Source of the DNA: Pisaster brevispinus
Taxonomy: Eukaryota > Echinodermata > Asteroidea > Forcipulatida > Asteriidae
Length of the DNA stretch: 64,000 nt
Direction: 5' to 3'
Assembly: GCA_023634235.1 (NCBI GenBank)
Contig: JAMKCF010000013.1
Coordinates: forward strand, 11,595,705-11,659,704
Below, piece after piece: positions 23,311 through 33,933 of the stretch. The position numbers and the translations under genes are program-made. The notes beneath the pieces were generated by a model that worked only from the letters and a program-made list of their open reading frames with translations, was not told the DNA's origin and did not search any database. Within the stretch, counting starts at the first letter, position 1; each line of letters begins with the position of its first letter.

Positions 23311-23895
23311 ATGTCTGTGCCAGACAATATTTCAAAGTCAAATAGTGCTTTAGCTGAATCCATTGTGAGTTCCTTCACTTGTTTTTTACGTGAAGATGAT
23401 GATGAATATGAATTTCCTGTTAACACAAATGTGGTCGATAGCATCAAAGCTGCATTAGATGCTAGATTTTCTAATATTTTCAAGTGTCTTAAAAATTTAA
23501 ATGCAGACAGGGTTGATGAATTGCGGTCACCTGACCCAGTTACTTTTTCTTCTTCTATTTCTCATCTAAATGATGTATTTCTTGAGGAGGCTGTTCCGCT
23601 TACTATTAAGCCAGTTGTTTTAGAAGCTGCTAGTTTTTGTAGTTTGGAGGTGGCAGGAGAAGTATTTGTTTCTCTTACCGTAAGTGTTTTTAATGATAGC
23701 CACCATGTCAGCTTCAACTGCCCCTCATTTTGTTTGCCAAATGGCAAAGCGAAGGAAAAAGTAGGGAAGTCTCCCTTGTATTTAGGGATTGCAATTTATT
23801 TTCATTTGTATTTACATGCCTTGGTAGTCCTAGTGACCATCGGTAGGCCCACAGTACGTTTTATCTGGGGCCAGTGGCCAAATGCAATAACCTAA
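23311..23895 (+). CDS. Unrecognised 194-aa frame inside the non-autonomous LTR element
   Basis: This is the only sizeable frame in the interior, beginning MSVPDNISKSNSALAESIV. It is acidic early on (REDDDEYEF near residue 30) with alternating hydrophobic stretches later. There is no zinc knuckle, no capsid motif I recognise and no catalytic motif. It could be a gag remnant or chance. The rest of the interior (22466-23310 and 23896-26498) shows nothing that I can support as coding. Confidence 0.3.
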   Translation: MSVPDNISKSNSALAESIVSSFTCFLREDDDEYEFPVNTNVVDSIKAALDARFSNIFKCLKNLNADRVDELRSPDPVTFSSSISHLNDVFLEEAVPLTIKPVVLEAASFCSLEVAGEVFVSLTVSVFNDSHHVSFNCPSFCLPNGKAKEKVGKSPLYLGIAIYFHLYLHALVVLVTIGRPTVRFIWGQWPNAIT

Positions 23896-26498
23896 ATTGT
23901 ATGGAGAAAAAAAAAACCATGCAAAATTTGCTCTCCCATTCTTTGCTTTTGTTTAAAGAGCAGAGGCTGCCTGTTCACTTTAGGTGACGGGACATTGCCA
24001 CCTCTTCGAGCCAGTGTTGTTTAGGCCTAGTTTGTTATTTTGGATGTGAAACTTTTCCACCATACATCTACATTGTGCCCATGGAGGCAGTTGAGAAATT
24101 GAGTCTTGTATTTTGAAAGTGGGATCTTTATGTGGAAGAACAGATAATTAAGTTTCTGGAACAGGTTTATATTTAATTGTGATCTTAGAGTGTTCTTGGA
24201 GAAATTTAAGTGCTATTTGTGTTATGTATCAATCACTATATTTATGGGTTTGGAGTCATTCTGTGTACACTTCAATTTGAATTTCAGTTTTCCCTACGTA
24301 CTTATAGTGACGGGTTGTGTTCAGCATGTATTGTCTGACAAATTATCAAGATGTGTGTATTTTCATTGACTTCCAATTCCTATTTTTGTGACCCTTCATA
24401 CTTTAAGTGATGGGCGTTGCTCCTCTAGTTTGATAGGCAGGTTTTCAGTCAGCATTTTATTCCTGTAAAAGGATGATTTTGAAGTTGGTAGTGTATCCAG
24501 CTCTGTGTTCTCAGTGTGTTTGAGACAGTTTTGCTTGACATTTTTGGGCCTTATACAGTTTAACGAGGAATGTAATGTGATTGTTTGATATTTCAAGTGC
24601 TATATAATGTGAGCCATAATAGTTTTTTCTCCAGTTCCTCTGATTTGTGACCTGAATTAGAACTTTGTATAAAGATCACTGTGCTTGTATTGTTTTTGAA
24701 CTTAAATAGAGTCATTTGTATTCACATGTTTGTGATTTGCTTTTCATAATGGTATAGTGGATTTTGCCATGTCGGTATTTTAGGGACAAGATGTTCACAT
24801 GATTATGTATTTTACTGACTTTTGGATGATTATGGTTTTTGATATGAAGGCAGATACTTTAAAGATTGGCTCAAGGAGTAATTTGTGGCATACTATGTAT
24901 TTATTTTTCACAATTTTAGTGCCTCTCCAGATGTGTACCCTAAGATTTAAGAATTTGTTGTGACGAAAATTTACGTTCCTACTTTAAGCTTTTGCTATGT
25001 GGAATAATATTTGTGTCAGCAATTTTGTAGTTTTGTACTACTGTTTTGTACTCACCGTTTTATGGGATATTTTTGTATTACCTTTTGGAGTGAGATATGT
25101 AAGTCTGACCATCTTCCACCATGCACGCTGTCTTTGATGGGACCATTTTCAGGAAGGGATTGTTTTTGTGCTAAATTCCCTACCACTTGTTGTTGCCCTA
25201 AGTACTGTTTTGCCTGCCTTTTAAAATCCAATTGTTCATGTTAGAGTATAGATTGCCTGAAGTAAGGTTTGAATGTAATTATATACTTCATGATTTGTTC
25301 ATGCAGTTTTAAGACTACTTCTATACCAAGTGTTATGTAGAACTTCGATAGTCTTGATTCACCATTCATGTTATCATAGTGTGTGTGGAGATAAGAAAGT
25401 TCCCACTGTGTATTATGTCTGTTCAACCCTGTGGTTGACCTCAATGTATTACATTGTAACAACTTTGTTATTTGAGATTGGGTTCAAGAATTTGTTGTTT
25501 GAACTGTGTATTCCCATGTGAAATTTGGCAGACAGGTTTTGTATTGGGAGGTACATGTACCTAAACTTTTAGTTACTCTTTACAAAATTTTTGAGCTGAC
25601 TTATTTATTTCACGTAAATACTTGACATATGTGTCCACGGTCAAAAAATCATTTTTTTAAATACTTTGTAGGTCGAAGGGCCTTGGGGTGCAAGTAAACA
25701 AAATCGAACTTTCAAATCCATATATAGCCCGTTGCCATGGTAACAGCTCATTTTGTGTTTTGGGCATTTTAGGCCGATTTGGAGGTCTGAAAAACTGTTT
25801 TTTAGCTCATGTTTATAACTTCACCCTACCAAAATGCAAAATTGTTTCACAAAACCTTTTATACCACTACAAAGTATCCTTCTTGGCCTTACTTGAGAAA
25901 AAAAATAATTGCTATAAATTTTACCCTTATGCTATTTTTGCATCAAGCATTAAAGCATGTTTTTAGAACTTGCAAAATCGACATTTTTACCCTATTTTTG
26001 GCCCTAAAAATTTCAATTTGCCAGGGGTCTCAGAAAAATTTCCTTTCGGTTGTGATTAGGGCCAACATTGGTCTTTTCATATCTGGTGAGAAAAACTTGG
26101 GCAATTGTATCCTGTTGTGACAATACTGCCTCAAAAATGGAATTTTTTCCCAAAACAGGAAAAATGCATTAATTTTGAAGTTTTTCTCTCAGTTTGAACC
26201 AGTATCATTAAAAAAGAACACTTTAATCAATCAGGCACCTTTTCCTGAGTGTTCTGTAGGCTTGTTGAATAACCCCACATTGATGAAAAACTTTTTATGA
26301 CTTAAATCTCAGACTTTACAGACTTTTTTTCTATAGCTGGTGTTTCTTGAAAGAGCACATTTTATTTTAGTGGTATTTCTCTCTATTTTTGTAAGGAGCA
26401 TGGCTCTGGCCATGCTCCAAAAAGCTATTTATATGGGAGAAATAGAGGTGTAGAGATATCTGTGAGTATTATTTTGTATGCAAACCCTCATTTATACC

Positions 26499-26814
26499 TG
26501 AACTACTGTGATTTTTAGGGCTCTATTTTGATCGGAATCATTGTATTAAAACCATGTGTGTATTTGCCAGGGTGCTGACCTTTTTGTGACCTTCCTTTGA
26601 CAGTGCATTGTGTAGTTATGTAGTATATTATTATATTGTGACTTTTTGCATTGTATTGCATATTTTGTGCTATTGTATTGGAGAAATTAAACCAGTACAG
26701 GAGAGTTTATTTCATTTTAGACGTCATTGGTTGCATTTATTATAGTTGATTGTTTTTTTGGCGAATCCTCGTCCTTTATTAACTAGAGGACCGGCCTCCT
26801 TCCCGTGTCTCTAC
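26499..26814 (+). repeat. 3' LTR of the non-autonomous element
   Basis: This 316-bp LTR lacks the GCAGCACCGTCACAC-containing segment of the 5' LTR and is otherwise almost identical. Confidence 0.85.
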
Positions 26815-27179
26815 ACTTATATATAAATATTGACAACTGACTAAGTTTATTATAAAGAAAGTTTTTTGCACGACGCAATTATATATAAATGATGAAATAT
26901 ATAATTTTACAACTACAGCGTTTTCATTATATATAAATAATCTTGTAACATGTAAATTAAATTAGTAGGCACGCCCATTACTATAAATATTCATGTCAAA
27001 ACATCCGGCCCGGGCTGTCAGTCGAGCTAGTCCGGTCCTTTTTGTGATCTGCGGGAAAACATGTACTGTACATTTGTACACAAGCCCAGCCAAACGCAGG
27101 TGATGGACACCAGACCGCGGTCTTTTTTGTAAGTTCGTGAGTGCCGATTTCGTCGTCTTTCTTGGCCTTGTGTACTATT

Positions 27180-27425
27180 TCATTTATTGTTTAGGTTTAA
27201 CGTTGTCTTGGCACTAGTACTAGTAGTAGGAGTTGTGCCGTTGCGCGTGCTACTGTTTGGCGTATCGACGTGTGGTAAAGGAACGACAACGTTAGTCCAA
27301 CCAGCACCAGTCCCACCTTCCCTGTTCGGGGTTTCTTGTCGCAGCTGACTCGAAATTTGCCTAACAGCTGACTGAATTATCTGTCTGATGCTAGTGTCGA
27401 CCTGGTTATTATCACCATCAGCCAT
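27180..27425 (-). CDS. Small frame at the centre of foldback element U (81 aa)
   Basis: It reads MADGDNNQVDTSIRQIIQSA, then a Gln/Ser helix, and a Thr/Ser/Pro-rich second half. It sits exactly in the spacer between the U arms. Composition looks protein-like (amphipathic start, then low complexity). I do not recognise a family. It could be the first exon of a lost transposon gene, or a chance frame. No partner exon was found nearby. Confidence 0.35.
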   Translation of the reverse strand: MADGDNNQVDTSIRQIIQSAVRQISSQLRQETPNREGGTGAGWTNVVVPLPHVDTPNSSTRNGTTPTTSTSAKTTLNLNNK

Positions 27426-28296
27426 GACCTATTTGCTCAAGACAAAGTTAAACATTAAATGAAATAGTACACAAGGCCAAGGAAGACGACGAAATCGGCG
27501 AAATCAGCACTCACTTACAAAAAGGACCAGACTTGAATCGACTGACAGCCCGGCCGGGGCCCCGGATGTTTCGATATGAATATTTATAGTAATGGGCGTG
27601 CCTACTAACTTAATTTACATGTTACAAGACCGCGGTCTAGTGTCCATCACCTGCATTTGGCTGGGCTTGTGTACAAATGTGCATGTTTTCCCGCAGATCA
27701 CAAAAAGGACCAGACTAGACTCGACTGACAGCCCGGTCGGGGCCCCGGATGTTTCGATATGAATATTTATAGTAATGGGCGTGCCTACTAACTTAATTTA
27801 CATGTTACAAGATTATTAATAATGAAAACGCCGTACAGTCTTTATTTAGTATATCATAGCCTCGTCCGCGTAGTTGTAAAATCATATATTTCATTATTTA
27901 TATATAATTGCGTCGTGCAAAAAACTTTCTTAATAAATAAATTTAGTCAGTTGTCAATATGTATATAGAAGTATAATGATCCACAATATTATATGTATAT
28001 AATGAAAGCTTTTTAATAATTATATATATATAATTGCGTAGTGCAAAATTAATTAGTTACATATAAGCATTTTCCGTCGATTTTATTTGTAAAAAATGAA
28101 ATGGTGTGTGCAATTATACGTATAAAATTGAAACATTCCAGCAATTATATATATTTAATTGTGTGAAGCAAACACTATTATTTATAAATATATAAAAAAT
28201 AATAGTTAAATAATGAATTATATAATATATAATGAATTATTTTTTAAAAAAAATAGCGTTTCATAATTAATTTACACTTGGCGCCTCATAGCTTTT

Positions 28297-29253
28297 AGCC
28301 AATCTCTTTTGGCGCATATTCTAGGCGCAGTATTTACCGCTTTGACTAGTTACTGTTGGTTACACGACATGCACATGCTGTGAAATTTTTAGTCCCAGAA
28401 TATATCTATAAAAGGAGAGCAGCACTGAATTATCGTACGGGTCGTGTTGAATATTGACTCAACCAAACTGATGTAAAAGAGGAAACTAAACGCTGTGTTC
28501 ATCGTGGTAATAAATTAGACTTATTCTCAGACGACACCCCAAAATAATATAATAGCAAAAACATTACTTGACTTTTGGCGCAGCTTCAACTGCTTTTATT
28601 ACTTAACAAGATCTGGTCAATTACCAGTTTGGTAAACATGTACGAGAATACAATAAGATGCAATACTTATTAAACTCATGACATAATCATGACTTAATGA
28701 AGGGCAAATGCCCAAGGGCAGCTTGCCCGTCAAAATGTATCGGGCCCGGATTACTTGGCAGCTTGCCATAGATAAAATGAGGGGGGCAGCTTGCCCAGCC
28801 TCTATATTTTATATAACACTAACTAAACAGCAGTGTACTTGGCAGCTTGCCATAGATAAAATTAGGGGGCAGCTTGCCCAGCCTCTATATATAACACTAA
28901 CTAAACAGCAGTGTACTTGGCAGCTTGCCATAGATAAAATGAGGGGGCAGCTTGCCCAGCCTCTATATATAACACTAGTTAAACAACAGTGTTTTAAAAT
29001 AATGAGATAAAAGCCTACCAGACGTATTGTCGATAACAGAGGTGGCAGCTTGCCCGCCCCTATAAAACACTAAAAGCAGTGTTTCTAAAATCAATGCTAT
29101 AAATACATAATCATAAAAGGTTTAAAGTGATTCCACCGCTGGCACATGCGGTTGGATTACATGAACTAGCCCCACCTGAACAAGAGGGTGCTAGTGTTAC
29201 CAAATAAACATTACAACGTTAACAGACAAACCCCCATTAACTTGCTTGACCCA
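28297..29253. other. Stretch between U and the next foldback element
   Basis: No gene supported. At about 28400-28545 a TATAAAAGG followed by AATAAA resembles a solo-LTR-like promoter and poly(A) arrangement, but I could not define its ends. The tandem repeat at 28753-28990 lies here. The region may be the 3' untranslated part of the Ngaro element, split off by the foldback insertion, but I cannot prove this. Confidence 0.4.
28753..28990. repeat. ~80-bp tandem repeat, 3 copies
   Basis: Units start at 28753, 28837 and 28915 (spacing 84 and 78). Each has ACTTGGCAGCTTGCCATAG, GGGGGCAGCTTGCCCAGCC and AACACTAACTAAACAG. Partial copies of GGCAGCTTGCCCG precede (about 28720) and follow (about 29042). 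Confidence 0.9.
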
Positions 29254-29259
29254 AAGCAG

Positions 29260-31943
29260 TATGGAACGCCAAAGAGGCAATTAATAATCGGTGGTGGTCT
29301 TTTACAACCGGTGATCAAATTTTGAATCAGTGATGGTCTAACGCGATCGGTGATCATCTTTAGCAATCGGTGATGTATCACGATCGGTGATGGTCTAACG
29401 CGATCGCTGATCAACTTTAGCAATCGGTGATGTATCACGATCGGTGATGGTCTAACGCGATCGGTGATCAACTTTAGCAATCGGTGATGTATCACGATCG
29501 GTGATGGTCTTTCGCGATCGGTGATCAACTTTAGCAATCATTGATGCATATTCGCGATCGGTGATGGTCTTTCGCGATCGGTGATCAACTTTAGGGATCG
29601 GTGATGCATATTAACGATCGGTGATGGTCTTCCATGACCGGTAATCAATGTTTTGATTTGTGTATACTTTCACAGCTGTTGATTAGTTCTACAATATCGG
29701 TATTATTTCGCTATTAATGTTTTATTTCACTTCATTAATTGAGCGTTCATTACTTGGTGTCTAAGTGCACCACCCGCGTACTTTAAAGTTGAATACCCCC
29801 AAATTAACACCAATAATTGTTAAAAGAAAGTACCTTGGTTTTTCTCATCCCGGTATCTACATTTAGTAATTTGTTTATACATGATTATGGCCAACTCTTG
29901 TAAATGTATTTTGGTCATGGTCTCGCTGTTGAAAATGGCATCGAGTTATCTCAAACGTGAACTTAACATTTCTATATGTTAACCTTGTCAACTTGTCATT
30001 TTGATAATGTGGAATAAACTTCATTTATTTCTTTTTAATGAAGGGTGTCTGACCACATTGTATGTGTATTTTGTGCGCACTTCACCGGTGACCTTTTAAA
30101 AAACAATATTATGTATTGTCTGTTTTAATGTTAGTTTGAAATTATGAAATCATATTAACAAAAAAAAATTACTTTCAAAGTAGGCCAGTCAATATATGAA
30201 TTTATGTGTTTTTTTATTATCAAACTTCAGCGAGACGAAAGAAAAACAAGAAGAGCTATACATAAAATGTTCGATCGTTTTTAACAGTCATGTTAAGTAA
30301 TCAAACAAATTCAAAATAATTTAGTTTTACAAGTGGTAAGACTGGCGAGGCATATTGGTAATTATTCTACCTTTTTGAAGGCTACTGCGTGCACGATACA
30401 GTCAGACTGAAAGTTAAAACGCCTACGCCCCCGTCATGCAAGCCCCCCCCCCAAAAAAAAGGGGGGGAAAGAGAGAAACACACCAAACAAAACATCACAG
30501 AAATCACCCACAGACACTTCCCTCACACTTTATAATGGGCTTTGCCTTTATTTCCTTATACAAAATAATAAAAGTGTTATAACAGTTAATGTTGAAATCT
30601 CAACTGTTTACATTCCAAGGGTAATTATCTCCATACTTGTTTATAATTACATTACGGGAAAGCTCCATTAAAGAAAGAGGCCGGAGTTATACATCCTTTT
30701 CGTCTTTACCACGAAGTCTTGCCTGTTATCTCCAGGAATTCCTTGTCCAAACAGTGGACTCTAATCTATAATTGGATCGTCACAGTATAATTATTTGAAA
30801 ACATTTTGTGGGTTTAGACTTTATTTTGAAATTTGAGCAGTGGAAACCAAGTTCCATGTAGTATTTATTATGTGAAAACCACCAGCCAGTTATGTCGCTA
30901 GCTCATCCACGAAGATTGTCGATTGGTGTTCGGCAGTATTAGAAACAAGGACCCTTAGGCCGTTCGCTACACTTTGCATATGGGCGCTGCTTTTATTATG
31001 TAAAACACCACGGTCATCCAAAAATAATGAATAATGATTAATGAAAAAAAGCCTCATGTGTTTTCATAAAAGTCCGGACACAATTTTTAAACTTTCATTC
31101 TCGTGGCCTAATAAGTGTTAGAATACAAGTGAACTTGGGCATGAGTTATCATATAGAAATTATGGAGTAATATAGGGAAACAAAATGACCACATTATTTA
31201 TCCCCTCAAGTGAACACAAACGGAATTGATACAAAAGTAATAGAAAAAACAATAAAGATTAAAAATGGTCAAAACATGGAACTAGAAAGAACAGAACAGA
31301 ACTGTTCTAACAATAACTAGGATGCAAATAAAAAAATTAAAAAACATCCAGGCCTGAAATAACACCGTGTATGTTATCATTAATGTAATAAAATCAGGTT
31401 CTTAAGTAAACAATTAAAGAAAGTAAAAGTGAAATACTTAATACATATAGTTTTAAAATGGTACTCTTCTCCAATGTCGGACAAGTCAGTCGATGACCAG
31501 AGTGGTAAGTGGTGTGAATTAGATATACCATAACCGATCCCTAAAAAGTTGACCACCGATCGCAAAGGACCATCACCGATCGTGAATATGCATCACCGAT
31601 CCCTAAAGTTGATCACCGATCGCAAAAGACCATCACCGATCGTGAATATGCATCACCGATCCCTAAAGTTGATCACCGATCGCGAAAGACCATCACCAAT
31701 CGTGAATATGCATCACCGATTGCTAAAGATGACCACCGATCGCGTAAGACCATCACCGATCGTGAATATGCATCACCGATTGCTAAAGTTGATCAGCGAT
31801 CGCGAAAGACCATCACCGATCGTGAGACATCACCGATTGTTAAAGTTGATCAGCGATCGCGTTAGACCATCACCGATTCAAAATTTGATCACCGGTTGTA
31901 AAAGACCATCACCGATTATTAAATGCCTCTTTGGCGTTCCATA
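29260..31943. mobile_element. Foldback element with 60-bp repeat arms (Group 1)
   Basis: The ends are TATGGAACGCCAAAGAGGC and GCCTCTTTGGCGTTCCATA. The flanks AAGCAG (29254-29259) and CAGCAG (31944-31949) make a 6-bp duplication with one mismatch. The arms (29260-29650 and 31545-31943) are built of ~60-bp tandem units with CACCGATCGCGAAAGACC, CACCGATCGTGAATATGC and a CACCGAT-CTAAAGTTGA segment. The interior 29651-31544 is AT-rich with no frame that I can support. Long open frames in the arms (29211-29537 minus, 31549-31968 plus) are repeat artefacts. Confidence 0.88.
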
Positions 31944-32060
31944 CAGCAGTGGCAGTCCACTTCCTTAGAAAATAATGCCAAACGCGTGAAGCGCGCCCCA
32001 TAAGGAAGAGCAGCCACAGCGGGGAGGGGGGACAAATCAACATACTTTGCTAAATTTGAA

Positions 32061-32552
32061 CTACTGGGAGGCGAAATGCCCTAGGCATGTAAACACCTCC
32101 TCTATGCAAGAGCGGAGGTTGTCTAGAAAAAACCTGTTCCCAACATGGGATAAATGAACACCATCAAACCTGATTAAGGAGAAATCTGACCACTTAAATT
32201 GCGGATGGTGGAGGACAACAGCCCCAATGCGTCCGCTAAAAGATCGCGCCCACCGATTGATTGCCCGGCGCTTCATTTCCAAATTGCGCTGAGAGAATGC
32301 GCCAAAATAACAAGCTCGGGGTAATATAACTGACCAGACTAATACGGCGGCCGGAAACCGATCACGGCAATCTTGCGTAAAAATGGAAATACCCTGCCGC
32401 ATGCAGAAAGAATCTGTTACAACTAAATCATTGGTGCCCAAATGCACTATTATCAACCGGGGAGACGGCCACCGATAATTGAGAGTGTCCAACAGCTTAT
32501 GGACATCAGGATAACGGGCGCCTCCTGTCGAAACACATGGGAATACAAACAA
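32061..32552 (-). pseudogene. SGNH/GDSL hydrolase domain of the Ngaro element
   Basis: An open 163-codon frame downstream of the recombinase. Block motifs are VSTGGARYPDV near the start, IIVHLGTNDLV (the Asn block) and the C-terminal FDGVHLSHVG (the Asp-x-x-His pair). The Ser block at the extreme N-terminus is probably cut off, since the Met used here is internal to the domain. Ngaro elements of some animals are known to carry an SGNH hydrolase; its role in the life cycle is not established. This is the least damaged part of the element. Confidence 0.78.
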
Positions 32553-32581
32553 GCAGCCAGACTAATTTTGTCTATCGTCGA

Positions 32582-33158
32582 TTACACAACCGGAAAATGG
32601 CACATTGCCGCCGGCTCGACCCATGGATTGAATGTCCGCCCGGGGATACCAGCTGCCACAGCAGTGGTAGCCGCCCCAATACGAAAAGAATGCGCTGTAA
32701 ACTTTACCCCACCCAAACCGGAAAACTGTGATAGTCTTCGAAGCATGACATTAAATTGGAATTGCGTAAGGGGGTCGCCATTAAAATGGCAGAAAAACCA
32801 CCGTGTGACAACGGTCGAATTGCCGCGAATTCCGATAATGCCTTTACAGGGCAAAGCGGCTTCTCATCGGAACACACCAGACGAATCTGCTGAGGAATAC
32901 CGGACTTGTTGGTCTTAGTGTAACGGAAAGAGATTAGCACTTGTTATCAGAAAACAAGAGCAGCGATTGCTGTGGATGAGCGGGTACGGGAGACTGCAGC
33001 AAACTCGCCAATGCGCTAGACACCATAAAAATCTCTGGTAGGATCCGGCCAACCACGCAACTTGTGAACATAGCCCACCCAGAAACATACGTGGCAATGG
33101 TAGCTGGTGCCAAGTTCTGTATTGACAACGAGGCCACAAACTCACGAACGTCCTGCAC
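32582..33158 (-). pseudogene. Ngaro tyrosine recombinase, catalytic fragment
   Basis: This is the continuation after the MITE pair. Visible are NLAPATIATYVSGWAMF, then after a frameshift KPLCPVKALSEFAAIRP, and the C-terminal catalytic box TAHSFRIGAATTAVAAG, which carries the conserved His-x-x-Arg. At the expected tyrosine nucleophile position near the end (AAMCHFPVV) I read Phe, not Tyr, so the recombinase would be inactive even without the other breaks. The frame ends at 32582. Confidence 0.8.
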
Positions 33159-33167
33159 CGACGCAGG

Positions 33168-33636
33168 TAGTCTTGAAATCAAGTCGGTAATTGTTGTGCG
33201 GTCCAGTTGCGGGGACGGTCACACATCCTAGATCCCAATAATGTGTGTGAGTCAGTCGCCTTGCCACGCGCTACCTACGACCGTTGCATGAATGTATAAT
33301 CGCACTGTGACTGTTGCATGAACGGCAGGATGTGTGTTTGTAATAGGCCGCGCTGGCAGACAAATAGACACTGACTAACGACTTGTCATCAAGTCTACGA
33401 CGCGGGTAGTCTTGAAATCAAGTCGGTAATTGTTGTGCGGTCCAGTTGCGGGGACGGTCACACATCCTAGATCCCAATAATGTGTGTGAGTCAGTCGCCT
33501 TGCCACGCGCTACCTACGACCGTTGCATGAATGTATAATCGCACTGTGACTGTTGCATGAACGGCAGGATGTGTGTTTGTAATAGGCCGCGCTGGCAGAC
33601 AAATAGACACTGACTAACGACTTGTCATCAAGTCTA
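33168..33636. mobile_element. Tandem pair of a 230-bp MITE with shared 9-bp target duplications (Group 2)
   Basis: Two apparently identical copies (33168-33397 and 33407-33636) begin TAGTCTTGAAATCAAGTCGG and end CGACTTGTCATCAAGTCTA. The 9-mer CGACGCAGG stands before the first (33159-33167), between them as CGACGCGGG (33398-33406) and after the second (33637-33645). The duplication unit is therefore 239 bp, element plus target copy. The pair interrupts the recombinase reading frame. The tips contain the small palindrome CTTGAAATCAAG. Confidence 0.93.
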
Positions 33637-33933
33637 CGACGCAGGAGAAACAAACTCGTATGCGCCGCTCAGTTGTTTAAATTGACAAAAAGCACGCCAG
33701 CCAACCTGATATGTCTTATGAGTATTAAGCGCCAAAGCGGCAGTTAACAAGCGGGAAATCTCACCTTCTACCACATTGTACAGGTTTGGAAAAGGTGTCA
33801 TGGTTAATTCTGCTCGCGGCGCTGCCATCCGAAAACGGTCGACCTGGAAACGTGAAAGGGAATCAGCAATAACATTTCGCACCCCAGGTACATGAATTGC
33901 CTTGAACGCGATATTGCAATGCAACATCGACAC
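33637..33933 (-). pseudogene. Ngaro tyrosine recombinase, N-terminal fragment
   Basis: It opens with the end of RNase H (VPGVRNVIADSLSRFQVDRF) and then the recombinase N-terminal helices (TAALALNTHKTYQVGWRAF). The frame is stopped by insertion of two 230-bp MITE copies after FVSPAS. It resumes at 33158 with VQDVREFVASL without loss of a codon, if the insert and the extra 9-bp duplications are ignored. Confidence 0.8.

Larger units (their letters stand above)
21958..26814 (+). mobile_element. Non-autonomous LTR element inside U
   Basis: Direct repeats TGAACTACTGTG...CTCTACA at 21958-22350 (393 bp) and 26499-26814 (316 bp) are LTRs. They differ by only about two substitutions in the shared part, plus a ~77-bp segment present only in the left LTR. 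Two bases after the left LTR is TGGCGTCGTAGACAGGA, a plausible primer-binding site, so the element runs on the plus strand. The 4.1-kb interior has no protease, RT or integrase, so it depends on another element for movement. I found no matching target duplication (ATACC against CTTAT); a deletion at the insertion point in the U arm may explain this. Confidence 0.85.
21715..28290. mobile_element. U: foldback element with long arms, interrupted by an LTR element (Group 1)
   Basis: The ends are TATGAGGCGCCAAGTG and CACTTGGCGCCTCATA. The flanks GCATTT (21709-21714) and GCTTTT (28291-28296) are a 6-bp duplication with one mismatch. The left arm is 21715-21957 plus about 26815-27175; the right arm is about 27430-28290. 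The arms are AT-rich and mirror each other (TTGACGGAAAATG against CATTTTCCGTCGA; AATATTGACAACTGAC against GTCAGTTGTCAATAT). The right arm has an internal tandem duplication of ~175 bp (GGACCAGACT...TTACAAGA, twice). The left arm is split by the LTR element 21958-26814. A small minus-strand frame lies in the centre. Confidence 0.88.

Noticed and set aside
29211..29537. 108-codon minus frame (and 139-codon plus frame at 31549-31968) with repeated ITDRxRPSPIV
   Set aside because: Both are the 60-bp repeats of the foldback arms read in mirror image; unit length divisible by three keeps them open.
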